The position numbers and the translations under genes are program-made. From positions 40,763,943 through 40,827,942 of the forward strand of contig ML679966.1 of the NCBI GenBank assembly GCA_007922225.1: a stretch of 64,000 nt of DNA, read 5' to 3'. This DNA comes from Emydura subglobosa (lineage: Eukaryota; Chordata; Testudines; Chelidae). Below, one piece after another: positions 33,681 through 45,239 of the stretch (the first letter of the stretch is position 1; each line of letters begins with the position of its first letter). Under the pieces are notes generated by a model, which was not told the origin of the DNA, did no database searches, and saw only the letters and a list, made by a program, of their open reading frames with translations.

Positions 33681-34643
33681 AGGGATGTGGATGGGCCTCT
33701 GTGAGAGGGGGGCAGTGTTTGGGGTTCTCCCTCTGGGTCCTTCTCAGAGGGGGACCACCCCTCCCGGCTATTTCCTGCCAGGAGCAGTCTCAAGCCCTTT
33801 TCCCGGGCAAGCAATCTTTCGCCGGGCCCTCAGGCAGGGCTGGCCAACAGGCAGGCCCACTCTCTGGAGTGGCATGGAGGGTGAGTATCTCTTGGGGCTG
33901 CTAGGGAAAGGGGATGGGGGACACAGGCCCACCCGTCTCCACTGCGTCCCAGCCCAGGGCCCTCGCAGTGGCAAAAGGTGTTTGCCACGGGGTCGACAGG
34001 GTTCCTGCCGCAACACGCCACCCAGTTTGCCCCCGACTCAGCCACGAACTTATGGCTGTCCCTGGGCTTCTTCCTCCCCAAAACCCCCGGTACCTGCTTC
34101 CCTCGGGTCGCTGGGGCATGGTAGTCCTACGAGGCCCTCCGCATCAACGGGTGGCAGTTCTGGCAACTCCATGGGTTCCTCCACAGAGGGCAGCTCTTCC
34201 AGGTCCTCTGGCCCCCAGGCCGCGGGTAGGGCCGGTAGGTTCTCCGGGTCCCAGGCTCTGTACTGCTCAGGTCGGCCCCCCGCCAGCCCCCAGGCAGCGG
34301 GGAACTCCGGTGGACCCCCCGCCGGTCCCCAGGCAGCAGGGTAAGACTGGCCACTCCCTGTCAGCGTGGGTCTCTGGCCTGGTCTTAGCTGGGGGGCCTC
34401 GGGGGAAAGGCATCCTTCTCCCTCGGCTGTCTTCCCCCGACTGGGCTCACAGGCTGGGGTTTTAAAGGCCTGGCTCCGTCCCCTGCTTCTGGTCAGGTGG
34501 TGTCCCTGGGGCTTCTAAAGGCCTGGACACGTGCACCTGCTTCTGGTCAGGGGTTTTCCTTCGGGGCTCTACCAGCCAGGGTGGGTCTGGCTCCCGCTCT
34601 GGGTCCTTCTCTGAGGGGGACCACCCCTCCCGGCTACAAGGGA
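33681..34643 (-). mobile_element. GC-rich LTR-like element, copy 2
   Basis: The element spans 33686-34638 (953 bases). It begins TGTGG and ends CTACA on the plus strand and is flanked by an exact 5-base duplication AGGGA (33681-33685 and 34639-34643). Its ends are direct repeats (about 33686-33771 and 34553-34638) sharing CTCTGGGTCCTTCTC and GGGGGACCACCCCTCCCGG. Its middle (33905-34080) is homologous to the reverse complement of 3030-3240 in copy 1; both read DTGPP.STASQPRAL when translated. A minus-strand promoter-like GGACGG then TTTAAA (34461-34466) matches copy 1 in position. About 40 bases around TTTAAAGGCCTGG are partly duplicated at 34456-34496 and 34509-34550. Long open frames here reflect GC richness. 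Confidence 0.7.
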
Positions 34644-35319
34644 TAAACACATTGTTTCTATATGTTCGTGAAGGCTTTAAAGGGCTTTGATTTTTTTCCC
34701 TTCTATGATACTTGTTCATTTAAAAAGGTGGATAACTGCAAGAGAATGTTAGTTTAATTTAGTTACATTGGTAACCCTGGTAACACCCTCATTGGTGCTT
34801 CCAGCAAGCTGCTGAAAGTGAAGTACCTTATGTCATAGTTTTGAGCAACTGCACCTGTATTCCTCATCCATGGTCAACCTAAGCTCCCCCATCCAGGCTC
34901 CCAGCTCCTCAGCCGCACCTCTCTTGGGCAAAGACCCATGTCTCTCTCCCTCCTGACCAGCTTTTTTCCCAGACTACAGTTCCCTTTCTACACTGTATAT
35001 TCCCAGCAAGCCTGAATGCCTGAACTTTTCTTTCCCTCCAGAGGCCATGAAAAGCTGTAATTACCGGCAGTTATAAGTTACCACACAGCAAGCACATTTA
35101 GTTCTAAGGCGAAAGTATTTACATCTAACATACATTATAAAAAATAAAAGAGCCCCCACACATGCTAACAAGCTTACCAAAGGTCACCCCAACTGCAGCC
35201 TGGTGCTCTGGCGGGTATCAGTCCTTCAGAACACACAACTTGGTTTTCCCTATGGTTACAAATTCCTCACTGTCTCAGATTCAGAACCAGAACAACCAGC
35301 TGGGCAGTTAATCCATTTC

Positions 35320-35329
35320 TTTATATAGC
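35320..35329 (-). promoter_or_regulatory. TATA box of LTR-like block
   Basis: CTATATAAAG on the minus strand, well placed for an LTR promoter. Confidence 0.4.
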
Positions 35330-35430
35330 TTGGGCCTTTAATCGCCAGTCTCCAGGAACAGGTAATCAGCAGACAAAGACCTGCTCCTCAAGGCATAGCT
35401 TCACAGAGCAGGTTTTTTGTATAACTGGAG

Positions 35431-35451
35431 GTCTCTCTCTCTCTCTCTCTC
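35431..35451. repeat. (CT)n microsatellite
   Basis: Ten CT units. Confidence 0.9.
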
Positions 35452-35757
35452 AGTATTTTCCAAGAAATCTACTTCATACTGTTGTTCCAAAAGTCCATTC
35501 TTGTTTGGCACATTGTTCAATAGAGTCCATCCAGGCCTTACATCATATATCTCCCCTAGAGAAGAGAGGTTACATACAATCACAGCCCACAACAATACAT
35601 AAATCATTCATTTATTACAATGGATCCTAAAGGTATTTAAACTTAATTCAATTAGGTCTCCCAAGGATTTTGCAGGAAATTGCCATATCTGTCATACCTT
35701 ATCTTGAATCAATCACATTCCTACTAGTGGAGATGCTGGATAATCAGAGGAGATTGT

Positions 35758-36045
35758 GGCCAGATCTACAATACAAAGTTTTGTTGGTATAGCTGTGTCA
35801 GTCAGGGGTCTGAAATAACCTCCCAGCAGGCAGACATAGCTAAGCTGGTAAAACCCATTGCGTAGATGCAGTTATAATGAAAAAAAGAGTCCTTTTACTG
35901 ATATAGCTTATGATGTTTGGAGAGGTGGTTTAATTACACCAGCAAAATAACTCTCTTTTTGCTGTAATAAAATGTGTCTCCGTTAGGGGCTCTGCTGGTA
36001 TAATAGTATTGGTAAACCTTTGTAGTGTAGACTAGCCCTTTGTTT
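35758..36045. mobile_element. hAT-type MITE
   Basis: The left end GCCAGATCTACAATACAAAG and the right end CTTTGTAGTGTAGACTAG are inverted. The interior TTGGTATAGCTGTGTCAG and GCTGGTATAATAGTATTGG follow the turtle hAT-MITE pattern. Non-coding. Confidence 0.6.
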
Positions 36046-36069
36046 CTAATAAACTAACTCTGATCATTT

Positions 36070-36470
36070 CCTTCCAAGACATATGGATTGATTACAGCTA
36101 AGCTTATAGGGATGACACTTCATGAGGGGCAAACTCACCTGAATTTAACAGGAAAATGCTATGATGAGGTCACAAATGTTCCCAAAACTCTTCGTGGCTT
36201 GCTTAAAGATTTCTTCAATGGTCCGTGCATGGACTATTCAGTGGCCTTGCAGTCTAGTGTGATGGACTAGAAAGGTTCTTTTGTGTCTGTGTACAACTCT
36301 CTGGAGAATGCATTGTCACGGAGGTGAAAAAGGTTGGAAATTCCTGAAGTCATGGAATTTGTTGGTTCCCCACATGAAGGTGAGAAGGGCAGTGATGGTT
36401 TGCTACTGTATTAATTCGTTCTTGGAATCCAACGTAATGGTTGGCAATCCTAAATTACAATAATGAAACA
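36070..36470 (+). pseudogene. Possible PIF/Harbinger nuclease remnant
   Basis: After a stop in the first frame (36088-36270), the frame at 36320-36440 reads GWKFLKSWNLLVPHMK ... AVMVCYCINSFLESN. This resembles the C-terminal part of PIF/Harbinger DDE nucleases, where a WxFLK helix is followed by an ACC-LHNxxE-type motif. LENAL just upstream, in another frame, would match the preceding ENAF motif. The first frame has no clear match. Weak evidence; it could be chance. Confidence 0.3.
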
Positions 36471-36820
36471 ACTCCTAGGTTTGACATTTCCTCATGAAGA
36501 ACTGCTGTTGCAAAATGTTACAGGATACTGTAAACTCCCTTTACTTTATTAAGTGTTGGGGCTGGATTTACTGCTTATGACAGTGAGTTTTGAATGGCAC
36601 TGGCTTTGGCCAGGAATAATGATGGCACTTGGCATATACTAAAAAAGTTTTCCCCTGCACAGCTTTGCCATCTCTCCTTCACTGTGAACAACGATACCCC
36701 TGCAGTTCTTATCTCTTACGCATAAACTGCTAACTCTGTCTGGCACAAAGCATCCACAATAGGCCTTATTGAGACAACTGAACCCATTCTCACTTGTGAA
36801 CTAATCAACATTTGAATCTA

Positions 36821-37467
36821 GGCCCACATCTACACTATACAATTAAGTCGACCCAAGTTAAGTTGACTTACAGCCACCACAGTAATTACTGCAGTTTTCC
36901 ACACGCCCCTCCTTCACTTGGTGGTGCGTGTCCTCACCAGGAGTGCTTGCCCAGACTTAAAAGGGGCAATGTGGGGGGACTGAGAGTTTGAGCCCAGTGC
37001 CGAGCCGCCAGCTTGTCTACTGCCTGGGCTCTGAGCTCCCTGCAGAGCTCCCAACTGGAACCAGGCTGCCACCCGGGAGTGGGGAGCTGAGAACCCAGGT
37101 GGCAGAGGGGCTCAAGCTGGGAGCTCTGTGGCAGTGCTGGGGCTCACAGCAGAAACAACCCCATTTCAATTTCAAAACAGGGACCTTCCTAGCAGTGAAA
37201 CTGACATTCTTATCAAATTCACGGCTCCAGCTGTCAGCCATCCTGATAGTCAACAGGCGATGCAAGTAATGCAGTGTCTAGACAGATGCTGTGTCACCAG
37301 AACTACATCAACTTAAATCTTATGCCTCTCGTCGAGGTGGATTTACTGGGTTGGCGTAGTGCGTGAGTTACAGCGGTAGGAGGAACGCTGTAGCGTGTAT
37401 GCTTACATAGTTAGGTTCACGTAAGCTGCTTTACGTCAACTTAACTTTGTAGTGTAGACATGCCCTA
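36821..37467. mobile_element. hAT-type non-autonomous element, 0.65 kb
   Basis: The left end GGCCCACATCTACACTATAC with AAGTTAAGTTGACTTA and the right end (reversed) GGGCATGTCTACACTACAAA with AAGTTAAGTTGACGTA are extended terminal inverted repeats. The interior 36980-37130 is GC-rich and gives spurious frames. No transposase. Confidence 0.7.
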
Positions 37468-37984
37468 CATCTTCAGGGGGGAAAGCCTGGTCTTAGTACT
37501 CCTTGCTACCTAGCTCTGTGTATCCACTCTGCCATGTAGCTCCATCTTAATCCCTTTGAGATAACTAGTTTGTATAGCTCTATGCGCTTAATAGTGCTTA
37601 TCTTCTAAAATGGCAAAACTGCTTACTGTAAATGCAACAAGAAAAAATTGACAGGTCAACAACAAAACATTTCATATTCAGATAGTGATAATATTCTGAA
37701 ACAATGTATTTCTCTAGTAGTTTAGTATAATGATAGTTTAGACAAAAACTGAAATATTTCTTATTTGCTGCTACCCATAGATTCCCTGCTGTACTTGCCA
37801 TGTGATAATGCCATTTCCAGAAGTAGCTCCTTGAAAAGAAGAGCTTTAATTATTCGCTGGTAGAAACAATTCAATGAAACAGTCAATACAGTTTGCATAC
37901 TAGCTTTTCTCCACTTTTGGAATTTCTGGTTGACTAAGTGGTTTATAGTCAAACTACAGCTAAACTATATCTTTAGGTCAGACA
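37468..37984. other. Unassigned DNA
   Basis: Nothing recognised; AT-rich. Confidence 0.5.
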
Positions 37985-38200
37985 GGAAGCGCAGTCCATG
38001 ATTAGGGCATTAACTTGGGACTAGATTCAATTCCCTGTCTTGCCACAGACTTCCTGTGCAAGCGTGGGCAAATCAGTAAGACTCTTTGTGTCTTAGTTTC
38101 CTCTCTGTAAAGTAGTGGTAATAGCACTTCCCTATCTTACAGAGGTGTTTCGAGAATCAATACATCTAATAAGATTGTGCCTAATTTAGATAGATAGGTC
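37985..38200 (+). mobile_element. MIR SINE
   Basis: TGGGCAAATCAGTAAGACTC, GTCTTAGTTTCCTCTCTGTA and AATAGCACTTCCCTATCTTA follow the MIR core and 3' region. Old and diverged. Confidence 0.7.
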
Positions 38201-38512
38201 ACTATCCAGAGAATGCAGGGTGACTGAATACACAATAATAACCTCACAAGTAAATGGGTCATGAAATGTTAGACACTTATCATGGCTATGTCCCGTAACT
38301 CTGTGAATACTCTCAGGGAGAACATTTGGTGTGAGAATGATTATTAAACTCTGGACAAAGGTTTGATATTACATAAAGTAAAAATTCTAGAGCCCAAAAC
38401 ATGTTACTGAAAAACAAACCTCAAGGAGGCCAAACAAATCAGCCCTGCAGACTCACAAATAAATATTCCACCTCTATGGAATCAAGGTGCATCTGTGGTC
38501 CCTTTATTTTGC

Positions 38513-38559
38513 TTTATTTTATTTTATTTTATTTTATTTTATTTTATTTTATTTTATTT
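38513..38559. repeat. (TTTTA)n microsatellite
   Basis: About nine TTTTA units in a row. Confidence 0.9.
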
Positions 38560-39404
38560 GAATTTTAATTCCTTAGCTGTACGGCTGAGTTGGACAAAAA
38601 CAAAATGACCTCATGCTCTCAAACGCCTAGTGCTAAGACTCATTCACCTCTACTGCTAGTTCTGAAAAAAAATGTAGAGAAATTTGAGGCACCCTTTTGA
38701 GATGAAAAGCCTTTACATTTTTTTTAAAGTTTGCAGATTGTCTAACATTTCTGCATCTCTCTCTAGCTAGCAGAACAAATCACTTAACTCCACAAAACTT
38801 GATACAGGTGCATCTGAAGCTCCTGGCTAGGGAACCACATCCACAGGTAGGCATAATTGGCAGGGGAGGTGTGTGCCTAGCTCCCTAGTCAAATAGTGAT
38901 ATGCTTCAGTCTGCAGCAAGTGCCAATTAGTTGTGCACATTCCTCTTGTCCATCCCTGCCTGTCTCTATGGAACCTGCTTCCCTGTCTTGCTGGGGCCTT
39001 ACCAGGCAGCATTCCTGTTGACCTTTCTTGCACTGGTCAAGACATGATTTAGTGCCATTTCCCTGTACATTTCTAGACAGCTGAGCCATACAGGAAGCTA
39101 ACATGAAAAAAGGATTGATCAGTGAGTTATTGCCAGGTATAATTTCTTTACCCAAAGAGAGTGCTCAGCAAGAATTTTGGATGTCCCCTATGAGAGAACA
39201 TGGGGGTAGGGTCCATTCCATTAATAAAATTCAAATGCCAATGTAATCAAAGTATGCAAATAATGATGTACAGAAATCCACAACTAGTAATTGGCTGTAA
39301 ATATCTTCAAAGCTAAATAAATAAATTGCCTGCCACATTTTATTCTTGTCACTGGCTTACTACTGGAAAAAATTTTAATGAGTGTGCTCCTTACCTTGTT
39401 TATG
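38560..39404. other. Unassigned DNA
   Basis: No gene or known family recognised. This may hold the 3' end of the hAT element to the right, but no terminal repeat is clear. Confidence 0.45.
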
Positions 39405-41530
39405 CTGAGTAATGGAGTGCTCTCTTGACAAATTTTTCTATCACGTCTTTGAAGTCCAGTGTCTTGCAAATGTCACTTTCGATGGACAATGTAGTGAGTC
39501 CTACCAAATGTTCTTGAGACATAGTAGTCTCAAGAACTTAAGCTTTGAGAAACTTCTTTCTTTAGGTGCCACAGAGATGGGAGCTGAAAGAAACACGTGT
39601 AGAGCAACACATGTATTTGGATACACTGTGGACAAACTGTACTTGGAAATTAATTGAAGTGTTTCAAGCGCATCCATGGGCTTTGAAAAAACACCAGAAA
39701 GACTTTGGATTTCATATACCAGGTTGTAACCGTCTACTTCCACAAGAATTTTTCCAATTCACTTGTTGGAAAATAATTCATCATGATTTTTACTTACACA
39801 GGAATCCGCACACATTCATATGCTCTTGCAATAATTAAAAATGTTCTCTCAGCTTCATGAGAGCAGTGTCTATAGCAATGTTGAAGAAGTCAAATTTAAA
39901 TCTCTTTTCTGCATTGCCAATGATTTGATTCTCTGCTTTGTAGCTGAACAATTTCTTCTTTCTGCCAACTCAGGTTTCAGCTAGTTCCACAGGCACTGAT
40001 ATTTCTTCTGCTGTCTGTTTAGCAATTAACAAGGCCTCTTCAAGTCCATTTTCATGATAATTTTGTATTTCTGTCAGAGTAATTTGAATTAATTTGCTGA
40101 CATCATCAAGATTAAGCTCTGAGGTCTGCAATTTTTTGCTTACAAAATAAATTTTAAACAGGAAGTTGTGCAAACCCACAAGTGAGATGATGAACCGACA
40201 TTAGGAGAGTTCATCTGCCAGCAAACCAGCTTCTGCATATATTCTCGTATCTTTTGTCATTTCTCGCAACTTTAACAGTGCTGATTGCACATTCTGTCTG
40301 GAACTGCAGAGCTTTAACACTTTCTATTTTTCTTTTCTACCTTGTATTGGAGAGAAGCTTTAATGTTATTTTCACACAAGATTTCAAAACTTGCTGAAGC
40401 TGCAAATGTAGTGTGCATTTGTTGAAGAATACAAAAAAACTTTTTCGACCAGTTTGAGGAATTTGCTGCATTGCTCAGCACTAGATTTAAGAATTGGCAG
40501 TCACAAGGAACAAAAAATGCCTTTGTTCTTTTCAATTAAATGAGCTTGCACAACTTGATGCTGTCCTCTCATGTTAGCTCTATTATCATATCCCTGTCCC
40601 CTACAATTATCAAATGTCATACCATGTCTAGATAATTCCTGAAGTATTTCATCTGACAGAGCCTTTCTGATAGTTTCCTGCATGTTCAGAAATGATAGGA
40701 AGTGCTCTTCAATGTCAACTTCCGTCTATTGAATCTTAACATATCTCAAAATGACAGACATTTGTTCCTCAGTACTGATATCAGATGTGCAATCAAAAAT
40801 AATGGATTAATATTTCATCTTGTTTATGTTGTTAATAACAGTACCTGTTATCTTGTATGTTACCATTAACTCGATTTGGCCTAAGAAGTTTCCATTTCCT
40901 TGCTTGTTAAGTTTTTCTACAGATCCATGAAATTCTAGGTTCCGTTCAGCTATGTGAAGAACAATGGTCACAATTCTTTCAAATACATCTCACAAATGTT
41001 GTCTTTCAATTTCAAGCAATGATTGTGAAGTCTGGTCAATTGCAGATTCACTTTTCAGTTGTAGTTCCAATTTGCTCCACTTCTCCTTATTTCTAGTATG
41101 AACATTGGCTTTTCTCATGAGTTTTGAGAGTTTTGTGGATATATATTGCCATTCCCAAAACCCACCATCAATGAGACTGTGCTTACCAACAACAAATAAT
41201 TTGCAACAGAAACAGAACACTGCATCCACCTTTCCAGAATATATGAGCCAGTGTTCTTGTAGTATGTTTTCTCTATTTTTTAATTTTGTTACATAATTTT
41301 CTTCTGTAAACCTTCTTCTGTTGTGACTTGGAAAACTTTTACCTTTTACTTGCAGTGGTCCATGTTTCGCTATGGCTATTCTTGTTTTGTCATCTATGAA
41401 TCTGGGCCATGTTGAAGGATCATTGACTTTAAAAAAGAATACTTGGATTAGCAGAGCTATTCTTCCATTAGTTGTGATATTGAGATATATATGTTTCTCC
41501 TCAAAATACAATGACAGGAGGACATTCAAC
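39405..41530 (-). pseudogene. hAT transposase (DUF4371/ZMYM1-like), decayed
   Basis: Fragments on the minus strand follow the order of a hAT-superfamily transposase. 40990-41529 reads NDPSTWPRFIDDKTRIAIAK and VDAVFCFCCKLF, the TTF-type zinc-binding N-terminus. 40501-40683 has FDNCRGQGYDNRANMRGQHQ, the catalytic-core block. 40314-40535 continues AFFVPCDCQFLNLVLSNAA. 39501-39743 has YPNTCVALHVFLSAPISVAP and ERSFSKLKFL, the C-terminal dimerisation region, with coding likeness running to about 39405. Stops and frameshifts separate the pieces, so it is a pseudogene. Such a transposase would cut and paste hAT elements. The terminal repeats of the parent element are not found. A retro-copied host ZMYM gene is less likely but not excluded. 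Confidence 0.85.
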
Positions 41531-41766
41531 TAAACTGAAAGGCAATACATATACTATATTGAAAGGCAATATTTTAGAGGCCCTCTGGGGCAAAGGCAGT
41601 GAGGCCCTCAGCCTCTCTGATCTAGTAATCTTGACTGGGGCCTCAGAGCACTTCAGTACCTCCCATAAATAAAAATCCTTATTGAGTGTGTTAGCCTTTA
41701 CAAGCAGAAAGCATGCATGCACACAGAATTTAAAATAGCAGAACATGTAACAGGTACCTGCAGGTG

Positions 41767-44221
41767 TCATAGATATGATAGAATCATGGAACTGAAAGGA
41801 TTTCGCCAGGTCATCTAATCCAGTCCCTTGCACTCATGATGGGACCAAGCATTATCTAGACCTCTCTGATAGGTGTTTGTCTAACCCACTCTTAAAATTC
41901 CAATGGTGGAGATTCCACAACCTCCTTAGGCAATTTATTCCAGTGCTTAACTACCCTGACAGCTAGGAACTTTTTCCTACTGTCCATACTAAACTGCCCT
42001 TCCTGCTATTTAAGCCCACCGCTTCTTGTCCTATCCTCAGAGGTGAAGGAGAACATTTTTCCCCCCCTTCTCCATGTAACAAACTTATGTAGTTGAAAAC
42101 TATTACCATGTCTCCCCTCAGTCTTCTCTGCTTAGACCAAACAAATCCAAATTTTTCAATCTTTCCTTATAGGTCAGGTTTTCTAGTCCCTTAATCATTT
42201 TTGTTGCTCTTCTCTGAACTTTCTCCAGTTGGTCTACATCTTTCCTGAAATGTGGCACCCAGAACTGGACACAATGCTTCAGTTGAGGCCTAGTCAGCGC
42301 AGAGTAGAGCAAAAGAATGACTTCTCATGTCTTGTTTACAACAATCCTGCTACTCCATCTCAGAATGATGTGTGCTTTCTTTGCAACAGTGTTACACTGT
42401 TCACTTATATTTAGCTTGTGATCCATTATGCCCCCTAGATCTCTCTCTGCAGTACTCTTTCCTAGGGAGTCATTTCCCATTTTGTATGTGTGCAATTGAT
42501 TGTTCCTTCCTAAGTGGAGTACTTTGCATTTGTCCTTATTACATTTCATCCTATTTATTTCAGACCATTTCTCCAGTTTGTCCAGATCATTTTGATCCCA
42601 TCCTCCAAAGCACTTGGAAGCCCTCCCAGCTTGGTATCGTCCACAAACTTTATAAGTGTACTCTCTCTGCCATTATCTAAATCATTGATGAAGCTATTGA
42701 ACAGAACCAGACCCAGACCTGATTCCTGCAGGACCCCGCTCGATATGCCCTTCTAACTTGGCTGTGAACCACTGATAATTACTCTCTGGGAATGGTTTTC
42801 CCGCTAGTTATGCATCCACCTTATAGTAGCACCATCTAGGCTGTATTTTCCTAGTTCGTTTCTGAAAAGATCATGTGAGACAGTATCAAAAGCCTTATTA
42901 AAATCAAGATATAATATAAGGCTTGTTACTCTGTCAAAGAAAGGCTTCCCCCCTATCCACAAGGTTTGTTATCCTGTCAAAGAAAGCTATCAGGTTAACA
43001 TGACAAGATTTGTTCTTGACAAATCCATGCTGACTGTTATGTTCACTTTATTATCTTCTAGGTGTTTGCAAATTGATTGCTTAATTATTTGCTCCATTAT
43101 CTTTCTAGGTACTGAAGTTAAGCTGACTGGTTTGTAATTCCCTTGTTGTCCTTATTTCCCTTTTTATAGATTGGCACTATATTTGCCTTTTTTCAGTCCT
43201 CTTGGGTGTCTTCCATCTTCCATGACTTTTTGAAGATAATCGCTCATGGCTCAGATATCTCCTCAGTCAGCACCTTGAGCATTCTAAGATGTATTTCATC
43301 AGGCCCTGGTGACTTAACAATATCGAACTTGTCTAAGTAATTTTTAACTTGTTCTTTCCCTACTTTAGCCTTATATACTACCTCATTTTCACTGGCATTC
43401 ACTATGTTACAATCACTATTAACCTTTTCAGTGAAAACTGGAACAAAAATGTCATTTAGCATTTCTGCCATTTCCACATTTTCTGTTGTTGTTTTTTCCC
43501 TCTCATTGAGTAAAAGGCCTACCCTGTCTTTGGTCTTCCTCTTGCGTCTAATGTATTTGTAGAATGTTTTCTTGTTACCCTTTATGTCTCTAGCTAGTTT
43601 GATCTAATTTTGTCCCTACATACTTGTGTTATTTGTTTATATTCCTCCTTTGTAATTTGACCTAGTTTACGCTTTTTATAGGACTCTTTTTTGAGTTTCA
43701 GATCACTGAAGATCATCTAAGCCTTCTCTTGCCATATTCCACATCTGTGATAGTTTGCTCTTGTGCCATTAAAAATGTAACTTTGAAAAACTGCCAACTC
43801 TCTTGAACTATTTTTCCCCTTACACTTGCTTCCCATGGGATTTTACCTGCCAACTCACTGAGTTTGCTAAAGTCTGCCTTCTTGAAATCCAGTATCTTTG
43901 TTGTGCTATTTTCCCACCTACAGTTCCTTAGAATCATGAACTCTACTATTTCATGGTCACTTTCACCCACGCTGCCTTCCACTTTTACATTTTCAATCTC
44001 CCTATTTGTATAAGATCCTCCCTATTTGTCAAAATGAAATCTACAACAGACTCTCCCCTAATAGTTTTCTCTGCCTTCTGAAATAAAAAATTGTCCCCAA
44101 TACATTTCAAGAACTTGTTGGATAATCGGTGGCCTGCTGTGTTATTTTCTCAACATGTATCTGGGTAGTTGAAGTCTCCCATCACCACCAAGCCCTGTGT
44201 TTTAGATGATTTTATTAGTGT
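41767..44221 (-). mobile_element. CR1 LINE, 2.45 kb, 5'-truncated
   Basis: Its 3' end (plus-strand left) is TCATAGATATGATAGAATCA. Upstream on the minus strand come the CR1 3' UTR/ORF2 end (LEKVQRRATKMIKGLENL, 42150-42230), the reverse transcriptase with [10 protein letters not shown] (42625-42655, catalytic FVDD box), and [20 protein letters not shown] (43260-43320). Beyond lie the second half of the APE-type endonuclease, with [14 protein letters not shown] near 43930-43970 and MGDFNYPD near 44160-44190. Many stops and frameshifts. The first part of ORF2 and all of ORF1 are missing. This protein would nick target DNA and reverse-transcribe CR1 RNA; the copy is dead. Confidence 0.92.
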
Positions 44222-45239
44222 CAAGTAGAAAGGTGAAAGCTCACCCCCAGAAGGCAATATATCATCTCCAAGGAACAGAGTTTGTGGAGGGATGGGTGAG
44301 AGAGATTTGCCAACCAGTCATGGTTAAGGAATGTACCATCTTTGTAGGGAACACAGTGTATATGTTTAAGGAGTTCAACAATGGTGTATCCTCTCATTCT
44401 GTTTGCTTTACATCTGTAGTAGCATTTTGAGTGTGCAAAGGGCCATATAAATCGCAAATATCCCACAATTGCACTATGTTTAGTCTGCTCTGCATCAATT
44501 AAAATAGCCTCGAAATTATGGACTGGATGTGAGGCCCCCTTGCAACCAAGGGGTTCACAGGGTGTGTTGCTATGGCACTGCCCAAAACAAACCAAAATCC
44601 TTTTGGACAACTTTAGTGCCTCTTGAAAGACACAGAGACATCTTTCTGTTGAATCTGATTTGACTATACATGTGCAGCAGCCTGCAAATGCTGAGATGTT
44701 TGACAGCTCCCGCCTCAGGTCTCTTTCATGAGGTCATGATTCACTACAAAAGGCCCACTTCTGAAACTGAATCTTAAAGCTTCCTCCAGGTACTATCCTA
44801 AGTGTCTCATAACACTGTGGGGCTATAGTCAGTTGCTCATTCTGACTGTGAAATTATACAGTGCTATATTATTAGCCTTCAGTTTGTTGCTGGGAAGTAA
44901 CTTGAACCTCATCAGATTATGAGTTGTTTGGCATATATATGCATGTCCTTTTCACAGCCTTTCTGAAGTGCTGCTATAATTGCTAATTTGTGTAGAGATT
45001 TTTTCTCTCTTAATACCATGTGCTGCACAGTATGTAAAAGATGTGTTCATAACTTGTTTTCGCAGCAGATCAGGTCCTAATCTTACTCCAGGTCTTGTTG
45101 CTTGTGTTTCCTTCAGAAGACAAGAACTATTATTTTAACAAATGGGCTTCAGACTGATACGGGGATAGAGGTAGCTCAAACAGAGTTATGAAAATGATCT
45201 GTTTCCATATGAATTTATAAACTACTTCTAGGGCAAAAT
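44222..45239. other. Unassigned DNA
   Basis: No gene recognised. A 129-codon minus-strand frame at 44221-44610 has no identifiable domain and overlaps a plus-strand frame, so it is probably chance. Confidence 0.45.

Larger units (their letters stand above)
34824..35702 (-). mobile_element. LTR-like block, probable solo LTR
   Basis: Bases 34831-35694 start TGTCATAG and end CTGTCA. TACCTTA(T) is repeated exactly on both sides (34824-34831 and 35695-35702), a 7-8 base duplication, longer than the usual 4-6 of LTR elements. The minus strand has a clear TATA box (CTATATAAAG, 35320-35329). A (CT)n run lies inside at 35431-35451. No internal retroviral gene is found. A non-LTR origin cannot be excluded. 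Confidence 0.45.

Noticed and set aside
33685..34465. Frames of 219 and 183 codons in copy 2
   Set aside because: By-products of GC richness in a non-coding LTR-like element. They use different frames and do not align with copy 1 along their length.
36980..37130. GC-rich patch as a CpG-island promoter of a host gene
   Set aside because: It lies wholly between the inverted ends of a hAT-type element and has no downstream exon.
41501..41833. 110-codon minus-strand frame
   Set aside because: Spans the gap between the CR1 tail and the hAT relic and mixes unrelated sequence.
42372..42756. Plus-strand frames of 102 and 80 codons
   Set aside because: Antisense shadows of the minus-strand CR1 reverse transcriptase.
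44221..44610. 129-codon minus-strand frame next to CR1
   Set aside because: Overlaps a plus-strand frame, no family resemblance, and lies outside the CR1 similarity.
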